A stretch of 64,000 nt of DNA from Anaerolineae bacterium (lineage in GTDB: Bacteria > Chloroflexota > Anaerolineae > 4572-78 > J111). Of the stretch, positions 44,756 to 53,689 are shown piece after piece. Each line of letters starts with the position of its first letter. The first letter of the stretch is position 1. Position numbers and translations under genes: made by a program. The DNA lies in contig JAJVIM010000005.1 in the NCBI GenBank assembly GCA_022071955.1, forward strand, positions 1 to 64,000, in the 5' to 3' direction. Below the pieces are notes generated by a model. The model did not search any database and was not told the origin of the DNA. It worked only from the letters and a program-made list of their open reading frames with translations.

Positions 44756-46396
44756 ATGCTACCCCCCCTGACTCCCGAACAACAACAGTGGGTGGACACC
44801 ACCCTCAACACCATGACCCTGCCGCAGTGTGTGGGGCAGCTTTTATGCTCCCTCCACCCCCGCTTTAGCACCGCCGATTGGCTTGACCTGCTCAAAAAAG
44901 TGCCGCTTGGCTCGTTGCTGGTGCGCTCCACCGCCAGCGCCGATTTGCGGGCGCAGTTGCAGGTGCTGCAAGAAAACTCCGCCGTGCCGCTGCTGGCCAC
45001 CGCCGATCTTGAACACGGGGCCATTGCTCTGACCGATGGCACCGAGTTTCCCTGGCTGATGGGCGCCGGGGCCGCCAACGATGCCGAATTGGTGGCGCTG
45101 ATGGGCCAGGCCACCGCCGCCGAAGCCCGTTACGCCGGCATTCACTGGACCTTTTCGCCGGTTATCGATCTGAATTACAACTTTAACAACCCCATCACCA
45201 ATATCCGCGCCTTCAGCGACCAGCCGGAACGGGTTGTCCGGTTGGCCACCGCTTTTGTGCGCGGTTTGCAGGCCGATGGGCGGCTGGCGGCCACGGCCAA
45301 ACACTTCCCCGGCGACGGCCTGGACGACCGCGACCAGCACCTGGCCACCACCGTTAACAACCTGCCGTTTGAGCAGTGGCAGGCCACTTATGGCCGCGTC
45401 TGGCGGGCTATCATTGAGGCCGGGGTAATGGCCATTATGCCGGGCCACATTTCGCTGCCGGCTTATCAGGGCTTTGCCGACTGGCCGGAAGACGCGCCGC
45501 CGGCCACGCTCAGCCCGCAACTGCTGAATGATTTGCTGCGCACCGAGCTGGGTTTTGACGGGCTGCTCATCTCCGACGCCTCGGGCATGATCGGGATGAC
45601 CTCACGCGTGCCCACCGAAGAGCGGGCCGTGGCCAGCATCAAAGCCGGGCTGGATGTCTACCTTTTCCCGGACACGCTCAAGGATTTTGAGCGATTGGTG
45701 CAGGCGGTGGAGCAGGGGCGATTATCAGAGGAACGAGTGCGGCAGGCTGCCCGGCGCGTGCTGGAATTGAAGGCCCGCCTCAACCTGCACCGCGATCCCT
45801 TTGGCCCTCAACCCTCCGCCGCCGATAAAAGCCGCTACCGGCAGGCCGCCCAAACTATGGCCGATAAAAGCATGACCCTGTTGCGCAGCGACGGCTTGCC
45901 CTCGCTCAACCTTGCGCCGGGCAGCCGGGTGCTCACCGTGACCATTGGCCAGCTCAGTCCCTTTAATAAATTTATGCCTCAGCTTGATCTGGACGCCTTT
46001 GATGACGAACTGCGCCGGCGCGGGTTTGAGGTGGAACATCTGCTCAACCCCGAAGATGATGTGTTGCAGGCCAAAGCCGCGGAGGCCGACGCGGTGTTTC
46101 TCAACCTGATGGCCTTGCCCTACATGGTGCTGGGCACGGTGCGCAATCTGGTGGGCCATTTGGGGCATTGGTACTGGCGCACCATATTTGTGGATTTTCC
46201 GCAAACGCGCTTTACCAGCTTTGGCAACCCCTACGTGCTGCACGAAATGCCCCACCTGCCCAATCTGCTGGTTGCCTACGGTAACAGCGATGTCTCACAG
46301 CGGGCGGCGGTGAAAGTGTGGCTGGGCGAAATTGAGCCGCAAGGCGATTGCCCGGTCAGGCTGCCAAAAATCACCATTCAGCCGCTGCCGGAGTAA
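44756..46396 (+). CDS. Glycoside hydrolase family 3 beta-N-acetylhexosaminidase (NagZ-like)
   Basis: GH3 enzyme of about 546 residues. The motif KHFPGDGLDDRDQH corresponds to the KH-PG-G-D-H loop that supplies the His/Asp acid-base dyad in GH3 N-acetylglucosaminidases, and the nucleophile is the Asp in GLLISDASGMIGM. A C-terminal alpha/beta domain follows. ATG 44756 is the start; the upstream 26 codons come from repeat DNA. With beta-mannosidase and alpha-fucosidase it would complete hydrolysis of an N-glycan core. NagZ-type peptidoglycan recycling is the alternative. Confidence 0.88.
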   Translation: MLPPLTPEQQQWVDTTLNTMTLPQCVGQLLCSLHPRFSTADWLDLLKKVPLGSLLVRSTASADLRAQLQVLQENSAVPLLATADLEHGAIALTDGTEFPWLMGAGAANDAELVALMGQATAAEARYAGIHWTFSPVIDLNYNFNNPITNIRAFSDQPERVVRLATAFVRGLQADGRLAATAKHFPGDGLDDRDQHLATTVNNLPFEQWQATYGRVWRAIIEAGVMAIMPGHISLPAYQGFADWPEDAPPATLSPQLLNDLLRTELGFDGLLISDASGMIGMTSRVPTEERAVASIKAGLDVYLFPDTLKDFERLVQAVEQGRLSEERVRQAARRVLELKARLNLHRDPFGPQPSAADKSRYRQAAQTMADKSMTLLRSDGLPSLNLAPGSRVLTVTIGQLSPFNKFMPQLDLDAFDDELRRRGFEVEHLLNPEDDVLQAKAAEADAVFLNLMALPYMVLGTVRNLVGHLGHWYWRTIFVDFPQTRFTSFGNPYVLHEMPHLPNLLVAYGNSDVSQRAAVKVWLGEIEPQGDCPVRLPKITIQPLPE

Positions 46397-46492
46397 CCCC
46401 CGGGCGCGTTGGGCTTGAGCGCGATCAGTTGGTGCAACAGCCGTGCTGTGTTCAAGATAACGGGCGGGTAGTTTGAAAAATCCGAGCCGCAA

Positions 46493-46888
46493 TTACAATA
46501 CTTTCAATACCACTTGCGGTTTCAACCGCAGCACAATGATGTCCAGCTCTGCCCAGTCGGCGATGTCTTTTTCGGCCTGTTCCGGTGACTCGTAGCGATA
46601 GACCATTTTTCTAACCCAGGCATCATCGGGGTCGGGCTCGATGGAAAACTCGCCTTTGAGCTGGTAGCCGCCGCCATCACTGAGATCGCCGCCGATGGTG
46701 ATGGCTCCTTTGGGGTTGGCCCGAATGTGGCCCACCTTGGCCGTGTCGCTAACACTGATAACCACTACTTCATCCCCATCGAGCGCGAACCAGACCGGCA
46801 CGGTGTGGGGGTAGCCGTTGGGGTCGATGGTGCTCATCCGGGCGGTGAGGGGTTTTTGCAGAAATTCCCGAATAGGGTCAGTAAGCAT
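46493..46888 (-). CDS. PPOX-class flavin/F420-binding protein
   Basis: Split-barrel protein of 131 residues. It has PLTARMSTIDPNGYPHTVPVWFALDGDEVVVIS, then DTAKVGHIRANPKGAITIGGD. This is the pattern of PPOX-class F420-dependent or FMN-binding proteins, often of unknown substrate. A second, less similar member is encoded at 3422. Transcribed alone on the minus strand; its 3' end faces the GH3 gene. Confidence 0.82.
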   Translation of the reverse strand: MLTDPIREFLQKPLTARMSTIDPNGYPHTVPVWFALDGDEVVVISVSDTAKVGHIRANPKGAITIGGDLSDGGGYQLKGEFSIEPDPDDAWVRKMVYRYESPEQAEKDIADWAELDIIVLRLKPQVVLKVL

Positions 46889-46963
46889 TATGTTCTCCTG
46901 GAATGATGTTCGTCGTGTCGAGATTGTGTGAGCGACAGGATGTGATTCAAGTTGACGCCCCGG

Positions 46964-48151
46964 CTACGGCCGTTCGATGGTGTAGGGGGTGTCGTGCAGT
47001 TTTTCCGCGCCGGCGGTGGTGATCAGGTAGCCATCCTCAATCCGCAACCCGCCCCATGGCGTGTTGAACAGCGGAATGTCCACCGAAATAACCATATTTT
47101 CCTGTAGCACCGCCCCGCTGCTGGGGCCAAAAATCGGTGGTTCAAACTCGATGACTCCGACACTATGTACCCCGGAGTAGAGAAAATAGTGGCCCAACCC
47201 GGCGGCCTCGACAATTTGCCGGCCGACCGCCTCCACCGACCGCCCTTCAGCTCCCGGCCGTAGCGCCTGGTAACAGGCCGCCTGTGCCTGGCTGGCTGCT
47301 GTGAGTCCGTGGCGGATAGCTGCCCCCGGCTCACCAACCAGCACCGGCCGGCCGATGGCAGCATGATAGCCTTCGTAACGCGGCGCTACGGTCAGCAAGA
47401 CCAGCTCATTATTTTGGATGGGGCGGAAGGTTGAGCGGGCCAGAATGGGCCGGGAGTTAGGGCCGGCGGCCACAATCGTATCGATACCGGTGCCCTCGGC
47501 CCCCAGCCGGCGCATCGCTGCTTCAGCTTCGGCGGCCACCGCCCGCTCAGTTACGCCCGGCCGGATGGCCGCAACCGCAGCTTCCAGCCCGGCTACAGCG
47601 ATCCGGTAGGTGTAGCGAATGACTTCAATCTCGGCCGGCGATTTTACGGCGCGCAGATTGCACAGCGCCGTTTCAACATCAATCCAGTCGCTGTGGGGCA
47701 GAGCCTGTTGAAAAGCGGCCCAGGTATCGGCGGCCATCAGCCCCCGCCCGGCCAGACCGACCCGGCGCACCGCGCTGACATTGCCAACCACTTCCGCAGC
47801 CACCTCAACCAGACTCTGAATGCGGGAGTAGGGGTAATCCTCGTCGGGGTGGGTAAATTCGCGTAGCACTCGGACATCGGTAATCTGACCGGCCAGCCGG
47901 GCGTACTCGTCGCTCTCCGGACCACACAACAACAGCGGTTCGCCGGTTTGGGCCAATAGAATGCAAACCGGCTCAAAATGGACCGGGAAGTTGGCCAGCC
48001 AGCGGGCGTAAGCCGGGCCAAAAACAGCCCGGTCATCGGCGTAGGCCACCAGCAAGTCGAGCTGTTGTTCGGCCAGCAGCGCCTGCACCCGCTGCCAGCG
48101 CTGCCGGTATTCAGCCGCGGGGATGATTGGTTTTAACTCAGGTGTAGCCAT
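46964..48151 (-). CDS. M24-family (creatinase/aminopeptidase P-like) protein with degenerate metal site
   Basis: Protein of 395 residues with an N-terminal creatinase-like domain (about 10-150) and a pita-bread fold domain. The canonical ligands D, D, H, E, E appear as T (LVLLTVAP), A (GYHAAIGR), H (GVHSVGV), D (VISVDIP) and E (RIEDGYLIT), so most are missing. It may act without metal, as creatinase does, or be inactive. ATG 48151 has AAGGA 8 nt upstream; the frame open to 48217 is not supported. It lies 87 bp downstream of the SorC gene and may be co-transcribed. Confidence 0.82.
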   Translation of the reverse strand: MATPELKPIIPAAEYRQRWQRVQALLAEQQLDLLVAYADDRAVFGPAYARWLANFPVHFEPVCILLAQTGEPLLLCGPESDEYARLAGQITDVRVLREFTHPDEDYPYSRIQSLVEVAAEVVGNVSAVRRVGLAGRGLMAADTWAAFQQALPHSDWIDVETALCNLRAVKSPAEIEVIRYTYRIAVAGLEAAVAAIRPGVTERAVAAEAEAAMRRLGAEGTGIDTIVAAGPNSRPILARSTFRPIQNNELVLLTVAPRYEGYHAAIGRPVLVGEPGAAIRHGLTAASQAQAACYQALRPGAEGRSVEAVGRQIVEAAGLGHYFLYSGVHSVGVIEFEPPIFGPSSGAVLQENMVISVDIPLFNTPWGGLRIEDGYLITTAGAEKLHDTPYTIERP

Positions 48152-48238
48152 TGTTCGTTCCTTGTTTTGTTCAATTTCGGGTAGGGGATGAATTGTAACC
48201 TGCTGTTTTACCGCCACCCAAATTTGGGCACAGATGAC

Positions 48239-49201
48239 CTAACTTACCTGATTTAATGCCAAAATTTTTTGCGCGGCCCGTTCGTCGGTGATCATTACAT
48301 TGACGTAACGCCCCCGCATCGCGCCGAGTATCGCCGCCCCTTTGCGCGAACCACCTGCCACCCCAATTACCGTATCGATGTTTAGCAGGGTTTCCCGGCT
48401 TATGCCCACCGCCCGGTGATTGATGTCAATATCAAGCCATTCGCCGGTTAAAGAATAGTGGTGGCCGCAAATATCACCCACAACGCCGGCAGCGCGAATC
48501 TGCTGTGTTTCCGCCTCGTCAACATAGCCGGCCCGTTTCAGGCTGTACAGCTCTGAGTTTGAGCTGCCAATCCCCACCAGCGCCACATCAACCTGCGCCG
48601 CGCGAGCCAGTGTTTCCTGAATGTTGCGCGTTTGCAGCAGGGTTTCTCGCACGGTTTCGTTTTCCACAATCAACGGCGCATGCAAATAGCGGGGAAATCC
48701 GCCCAACCGGTCGGCCAAAAGCTGAGCCAGGATTGGGCCATCTGTTGGCACAATTTCTGAGCCGGTGGCCCCAATGAGCTGGACAACCTCAATACCGGGC
48801 AAATTGCACGGCTGCATGGCCCGGATCATCTGGTACAGCGCTGTTCCCCACGAAATACCGATTATCATTCCATCGTAAAGAAGGTTAACAAAAAATTGGG
48901 CGGCCAAAGTGCCAAGCCCCTGCAGCATTTCCTCATATGATTTGTTTTCGGTCATCAACACGCGCGCCGCTTTAAGGTTAAATGTAGAAACCAGCTCCTG
49001 TTCCAGGTCTGGTAAATTGCGCCAGGGATAATGGACAATTATTTCGACAATGCCTTTTTCGCGGGCTTCGGTAAGAAAACGGGAGATGGCCGACCGTGAA
49101 ACCCCCAATTCTTTGGATATTTCTTCCTGGCTTTTATTTTGGTCGTAATATAACGAAGCGACTCTGGCCAGGAAAACCGTGCGTGTGTTTTCAAGTTTCA
49201 T
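48239..49201 (-). CDS. SorC/DeoR-type sugar-binding transcriptional regulator
   Basis: Regulator of 320 residues. The N-terminal helix-turn-helix (ARVASLYYDQNKSQEEISKELGVSRSAISRFLTEAREKGIV) is joined to a SorC-type phosphosugar-binding domain (about 58-318, with GISWGTALYQMI and GVAGGSRKGAAI). ATG 49201 is chosen for AAGGAG 7 nt upstream. It is divergent from the UlaD-like gene, and the gap holds several TGACATTTGTCA-like dyads. It probably senses a sugar phosphate of the downstream pathway. Confidence 0.93.
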   Translation of the reverse strand: MKLENTRTVFLARVASLYYDQNKSQEEISKELGVSRSAISRFLTEAREKGIVEIIVHYPWRNLPDLEQELVSTFNLKAARVLMTENKSYEEMLQGLGTLAAQFFVNLLYDGMIIGISWGTALYQMIRAMQPCNLPGIEVVQLIGATGSEIVPTDGPILAQLLADRLGGFPRYLHAPLIVENETVRETLLQTRNIQETLARAAQVDVALVGIGSSNSELYSLKRAGYVDEAETQQIRAAGVVGDICGHHYSLTGEWLDIDINHRAVGISRETLLNIDTVIGVAGGSRKGAAILGAMRGRYVNVMITDERAAQKILALNQVS

Positions 49202-49484
49202 CAAATTTCTCCTTGATCATGTCCGATTCGACGCAAAACATTGAATACGGAGGCTGCCCGCTATCAAATGGCAACGTTATCCAATTGTGATCCACAACTA
49301 ATGGGTGCGGAGTTTATTATATTTGCCGTTGCTCGTCAACCTGGATAATGTGAAGTTTTTGTCCGGCAAATGGTCATACGTGAAATGTTGTCACATTTGT
49401 TAGTGAATGTGTTCACAGTATAGCGCGTTTTGTAAAATATTTCAACCCCCAATTTCCACGTGGTGCCCGTTTTACTCAACAATA

Positions 49485-49587
49485 TGACATTTGTCGTGAA
49501 TTTTAGTGACATTTGTCACTTTACTTGCTGCCCGCTGTGCTTGTATTATCTGAGATAGTTATGGTACAAATGTGAATATAATTCACA
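49485..49587. promoter_or_regulatory. SorC operator cluster and promoter for the UlaD-like gene
   Basis: TGACATTTGTC (49485-49495), the dyad AGTGACATTTGTCACT (49505-49520) and the dyad TGTGAATATAATTCACA (49571-49587) lie in the SorC/UlaD intergenic region; TCACATTTGT recurs near 49391. A possible promoter is TTTACT (49520-49525) and TATTAT (49544-49549) with an 18-bp spacer, with operators on both sides. The other parts of the 466-bp gap show nothing recognisable. Confidence 0.6.
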
Positions 49588-49667
49588 AATGTGATAAATG
49601 TCTATAAGTGTCTGATCAAATTATCATTGTCTTTGAAAAACTTATCGCTTGAGAAAGGTTGATCAAC

Positions 49668-50420
49668 ATGGTTCAAAGTGCGTCAAAAAACTCAACTCCT
49701 TCAATCCCGTTATTTCAATTTGCCCTCGACTATTTTTCTCTGCCCTCGGCCATTGCAATGGCGGTAAAGGTAGCGCCTTTTGTGGACGTGATTGAGATTG
49801 GCACCCCTTTGTGCAAGGCCGCCGGAATGGCCGCGGTGCGCGCCATCCGGGAAGTCTGCCCCGACAAACTGATTGTGGCCGATCTTAAAACCCCCGATGT
49901 GGGCGACCTTGAAGCCAAAATGGCGTTTGATGCCGGGGCCGATATGATGACGGTCATCGGTGGGGCGGCTCTGGCTACCGTTGAGTTGGCCGTGAAAATG
50001 GCCCGGCAGGAAGGCAAAGAGATGCTGATGGAATTGACCGGCGTCCGCGATATTCTGGCCCGGGCCGAGGAGTGGAAGCAGGTTGGCGTGGAGCGCATGG
50101 TTTACCACCGCGGCTGGGACGAGCAAACTTTTGACCGCCAGTGGCAGGAAGAGGACAAGGTGATTATCCGCAAACTCATCGATATGGGTTTCAAAATTAC
50201 CGTGACCGGCGGCATCACCACCGAACTGCTCCCCTTCTTTCAAGACCTGCCGGTTTCCATCATCATTGCTGGCCGGGCTATTCATCAGGCTGCTGACCCC
50301 GCCGCCGCGGCCGGCGAATTTCGGGCCGCCATTCATCGCCTGTGGGGGGCCGCTCAGCCGGCTTTGTCGGGGAATAACGGCGCCGCCCAGCAAAACGAAT
50401 CAAAGGAGATTTTGTTGTGA
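49668..50420 (+). CDS. 3-keto-L-gulonate-6-phosphate decarboxylase-like (UlaD/SgbH family)
   Basis: Orotidine-decarboxylase-superfamily enzyme of 250 residues. It shows E43, the DxKxxD motif D72-L-K74-T-P-D77, E122 in MELTG, and VYHRGWDEQ at 146-154 aligning with the YHRSRD loop of E. coli UlaD. The C-terminus (FKITVTGG, IIIAGRAIHQAADPAAAA) is very UlaD-like. The predicted reaction is 3-keto-L-gulonate 6-phosphate to L-xylulose 5-phosphate plus CO2. The Arg that in UlaD distinguishes it from hexulose-6-phosphate synthase appears to be Trp150, so specificity deserves caution. ATG 49668 follows AAAGG. UlaE- and UlaF-like genes lie downstream, supporting the assignment. Confidence 0.85.
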   Translation: MVQSASKNSTPSIPLFQFALDYFSLPSAIAMAVKVAPFVDVIEIGTPLCKAAGMAAVRAIREVCPDKLIVADLKTPDVGDLEAKMAFDAGADMMTVIGGAALATVELAVKMARQEGKEMLMELTGVRDILARAEEWKQVGVERMVYHRGWDEQTFDRQWQEEDKVIIRKLIDMGFKITVTGGITTELLPFFQDLPVSIIIAGRAIHQAADPAAAAGEFRAAIHRLWGAAQPALSGNNGAAQQNESKEILL

Positions 50421-51292
50421 GCCAGGTAGAACACGTTTTAACCGTACAGGATGAACTGGGGGAATGCCCCATTTGGGACCCGGCCGAGCAGGCCCTGTAT
50501 TGGGTTGACATCGAGGGTAACCGGGTGCACCGCTATGAGCCGGCGTCAGGCTGCCACGAAATCCGCCAGCCCGGTTTTCCGATGACCGCGTTTGGCCTGC
50601 GAGACACCGGCGGCTGGATAACCGCCGCCAAAAACGGCCTGGCCTTTTGGAACTGGCACACCGGCTGTTATGAATTTGTTGCCGACCCGGTGGCCGATGT
50701 CCCCAACATTCGCTTCAACGATGGCGTGGTAGACCGACAGGGGCGCTTTTGGGCCGGCACCCTCAACGAGGCCGACCTCAACGCGCCCGACAGCGCGCTC
50801 TTTCGCCTGGACCCGGACGGTTCAACCCACCAGCTTGACGCTGGCTTTGCCACCTCCAACGGGTTGTGCCTCAGCCCTAACAGCAAAACCCTTTACTTTG
50901 TTGATATGTTCCACAGCCAAATCCTGGCCTACGATCACGACCCGGCGACCGGGGCGCTGGAAAATCGGCGCGTATTTGCCGCTGTGCCGGAAGAGGCCGG
51001 CCTGCCCGATGGCCTGACCATCGACAGTGAAGGCTTTGTGTGGAACGCCCGCTGGGGCGGCTGGCGGGTTACCCGCTACGATCCAACCGGCAAGGTTGAA
51101 CGGGAAATCCGCCTGCCGGTGCAAAACGTTACCCGCTGCGCCTTTGGCGGCGAGCAGTTGGACGTGCTCTTTATCAACTCTGCCTGGTACGGCCTCAGCG
51201 CCGCGGAACGTAAAGCCCAACCCCTGGCCGGCGACCTGTTCTGTATTCAGGTTGACGTTAAAGGGCTGGCCGAGCCGAAATTTATGGGTTAA
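50417..51292 (+). CDS. SMP-30/gluconolactonase-family lactonase
   Basis: Six-bladed propeller protein of 291 residues. LGECPIWDPAEQALYWVDIEG, RFNDGVVDRQGRFWAGT, TSNGLCLSPNSKTLYFVD and LPDGLTIDSEGFVW carry the E, N and D metal ligands of SMP-30/regucalcin lactonases. These open aldono-lactones to aldonic acids using a divalent metal. GTG 50417 overlaps the UlaD-like stop by 4 bp, a strong sign of co-translation. With the aldo/keto reductase and SDR downstream it suggests oxidation of a free L-hexose through a lactone. Confidence 0.9.
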   Translation: MSQVEHVLTVQDELGECPIWDPAEQALYWVDIEGNRVHRYEPASGCHEIRQPGFPMTAFGLRDTGGWITAAKNGLAFWNWHTGCYEFVADPVADVPNIRFNDGVVDRQGRFWAGTLNEADLNAPDSALFRLDPDGSTHQLDAGFATSNGLCLSPNSKTLYFVDMFHSQILAYDHDPATGALENRRVFAAVPEEAGLPDGLTIDSEGFVWNARWGGWRVTRYDPTGKVEREIRLPVQNVTRCAFGGEQLDVLFINSAWYGLSAAERKAQPLAGDLFCIQVDVKGLAEPKFMG

Positions 51293-51329
51293 ATCCCACC
51301 TGAAAAAAGCGCCGCAGGCCGGGGGGCTT

Positions 51330-51351
51330 GGGGGGTGTCCCCCCTCTTTTT
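51330..51351 (+). terminator. Intrinsic terminator after the lactonase gene
   Basis: GGGGGG (51330-51335), TGT loop, CCCCCC (51339-51344), then TCTTTTT. It lies about 38 bp past the lactonase stop. Transcription of the importer genes may depend on readthrough or on a promoter in 51352-51567, where I see G/C-rich potential structure but no clear promoter or known riboswitch. Confidence 0.65.
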
Positions 51352-51567
51352 CATCTCCCGTTACTGTGGCACTGCATCGGTAACACTCACTTGAATTGGG
51401 ATTCACTGTTGTTTGGCACAGGAGGAAAGGGGGTAAGCATCGATAGGACCAGAGACCACCACCAGGGTAGCTCCACCATCCGGTAAACCCCCCGGAAGGC
51501 GGCAGCCCGCTAGCAGGTTGAGCAGTTTTAGATATTTTGGATAAATAGTTACAAAGGAGAAACTAAG

Positions 51568-53661
51568 ATGAAGAAGAATCTATTGGCTCTGTTGACCGTA
51601 CTGGCGCTCACCGCGCTCTTTTTGCTGGCCTGCGGCACGGCTGCGCCCCCCGCAGCCGCCCCCGCCGACGCCCCAGCCGCCCAGGCTCCGGCGGCCGAAG
51701 CCCCGGCAGCGGAAGCGCCCCAGGCCGCGCCGGAAAAACCGTTGAAGATCGCCTTCTTTGTGTCAGACCTGAGCAACGTTTTCCACCAGGGGCAGTTTGC
51801 TGAAGCCAAACGGTACGCCAAAGAAAAGTACGGCGCGGAAGTATACGCCTTTGACGGCAAATCCGACTCGGCGGTGATGACGCAGAATGTTGACCAGGTG
51901 GTGGCCCAGGGGATGGACGCGGCCACGCTGCACATTTGGGACGCGGAAGCGGCCAAACCGGGCGTGCTCGACGCGCTGGACAAGGGCATTGTGATGACCT
52001 CGTTCTTTAGCCCGCTGGCCGACACCGGCATTCCGGTAGCCCGCAGCGATGAGGCCGGTATTTCCTTTGCGATGGGCGCGGAGATGGCCGAGCAGTGGAA
52101 AGCGGCCCACCCCGACAAACCGATTGTGATGGCCCAGCTTGGCTGGCCCAACCACACCGAAGTCAAATCTGGTCGGACCGACCCGTTTGTGAAAGGTGTG
52201 TTATCGGTTGATCCGGCAGCCACCGATCTGGGTTGTCTGGACGCCAGCAAAGGGCCGGACACCGCCAAGCAGATCATCCTTGACCTGGTCACCCAACACC
52301 CGGAAGTCAACCTGATCTACTCCGAAGCCTCCAACCTGACGGTGGGCACGATGGCCGCGTTGAACCAGGCCGGGCGGGGCAAGATGGACAACGGCAAACC
52401 GCTGACCGAGATTGTGGCCAGCGTTGACTTTGACGAAGTTGAGATGAAGAGCGTGTACGACCCGAACAGCTCGCTGAAGTTGTCGATGGGGCTACCGCCG
52501 ATTGAGACCGGGCGCGGGCGCATCGACCTGATTATGGATGTGGTCAATGGCAAAGAACCGATGACCGCCCAACCCGCCAACGAACACTTCTACAAAGCCT
52601 ACAACATCTCCTATTGGTCTATGCCGCAGGCCGAGGCCGTGAACTGGCTCAATACCCAGTTTGGCACCAACATTGCCGCCCCGGCAGCGGAAGCGCCCCA
52701 GGCCGCGCCGGAAAAACCGTTGAAGATCGCCTTCTTTGTGTCAGACCTGAGCAACGTGTTCCACCAGGCGCAGTTTGCCGAGGCGCAAAAGTACGCCAAA
52801 GAAAAGTACGGCGCGGAAGTATACGCCTTTGACGGCAAATCCGACTCGGCGGTGATGACGCAGAATGTTGACCAGGTGGTGGCCCAGGGGATGGACGCGG
52901 CCACGCTGCACATCTGGGACGCGGAAGCGGCCAAACCGGGCGTGCTCGACGCGCTGGACAAAGGCATTGTGATGACCTCGTTCTTTAGCCCGCTGGCCGA
53001 CACCGGCATTCCGGTAGCCCGCAGCGATGAGGCCGGTATTTCCTTTGCGATGGGCGCGGAGATGGCCGAGCAGTGGAAAGCGGCCCACCCCGACAAACCG
53101 ATTGTGATGGCGCAAATCGGCTGGCCCAACCACACCGAAGTCAAATCCGGCCGGACAGACCCGTTTGTGAAAGGTGTGTTATCGGTTGATCCGGCAGCCA
53201 CCGATCTGGGTTGTCTGGACGCCAGCAAAGGGCCGGACACCGCCAAGCAGATCATCCTCGATCTGGTGACCCAACACCCGGAAGTCAACCTGATCTACTC
53301 CGAAGCCTCCAACCTGACGGTGGGCACGATGGCCGCGCTGAACCAGGCCGGGCGGGGCAAGATGGACAACGGCAAACCGCTGACCGAGATTGTGGCCAGC
53401 GTTGACTTTGACGAAGTTGAAATGAAGAGCGTGTACGACCCGAACAGTTCGCTGAAGCTGTCGATGGGGCTGCCGCCGATTGAAACCGGGCGCGGGCGCA
53501 TCGACTTGATTATGGACGTGGTTTCCGGCAAAGAACCGATGACCGCCCAACCCGCCAACGAACACTTCTACAAAGCCTACAACATCTCCTTCTGGACCAT
53601 GCCGGAGAAGGATGCCATCCAGTGGCTTAACGCCCAATTTGGCACCAACATCAGCGGATAA
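51568..53661 (+). CDS. Sugar ABC transporter lipoprotein with two tandem binding domains
   Basis: Lipoprotein of 697 residues. A signal ends in LLAC, and an Ala/Pro/Glu tether follows to about residue 52. Two RbsB-type (periplasmic-binding family 4) domains, about 53-370 and 380-697, are then joined by the linker APAAEAPQAAPEKP. The second starts exactly 326 codons after the first, and they differ at only about 13 positions, eight of them in the last 20 or so residues. Single-domain proteins are the rule in this family. Both domains should bind the same sugar. SD AAAGGAG precedes ATG 51568. The cognate ATPase and two permeases follow. Confidence 0.93.
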   Translation: MKKNLLALLTVLALTALFLLACGTAAPPAAAPADAPAAQAPAAEAPAAEAPQAAPEKPLKIAFFVSDLSNVFHQGQFAEAKRYAKEKYGAEVYAFDGKSDSAVMTQNVDQVVAQGMDAATLHIWDAEAAKPGVLDALDKGIVMTSFFSPLADTGIPVARSDEAGISFAMGAEMAEQWKAAHPDKPIVMAQLGWPNHTEVKSGRTDPFVKGVLSVDPAATDLGCLDASKGPDTAKQIILDLVTQHPEVNLIYSEASNLTVGTMAALNQAGRGKMDNGKPLTEIVASVDFDEVEMKSVYDPNSSLKLSMGLPPIETGRGRIDLIMDVVNGKEPMTAQPANEHFYKAYNISYWSMPQAEAVNWLNTQFGTNIAAPAAEAPQAAPEKPLKIAFFVSDLSNVFHQAQFAEAQKYAKEKYGAEVYAFDGKSDSAVMTQNVDQVVAQGMDAATLHIWDAEAAKPGVLDALDKGIVMTSFFSPLADTGIPVARSDEAGISFAMGAEMAEQWKAAHPDKPIVMAQIGWPNHTEVKSGRTDPFVKGVLSVDPAATDLGCLDASKGPDTAKQIILDLVTQHPEVNLIYSEASNLTVGTMAALNQAGRGKMDNGKPLTEIVASVDFDEVEMKSVYDPNSSLKLSMGLPPIETGRGRIDLIMDVVSGKEPMTAQPANEHFYKAYNISFWTMPEKDAIQWLNAQFGTNISG
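51701..53656 (+). repeat. Tandem in-frame 978-bp duplication within the binding-protein gene
   Basis: The unit 51701-52678 recurs at 52679-53656 with an offset of 978 bp (326 codons). The copies are nearly identical but differ at scattered silent and missense sites, with the densest divergence at the 3' end of each unit. The junctions lie in the Ala/Pro/Glu linker, where short GCGGAAGC-type repeats could have promoted unequal recombination. Confidence 0.9.
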
Positions 53662-53689
53662 CCCCAAACCGGAAACGTAGCACCCTCCA

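Noticed and set aside
51352-51567. Possible riboswitch ahead of the double binding-protein gene
   Set aside because: The stretch can fold, but I could not match it to any known class or see an expression platform.
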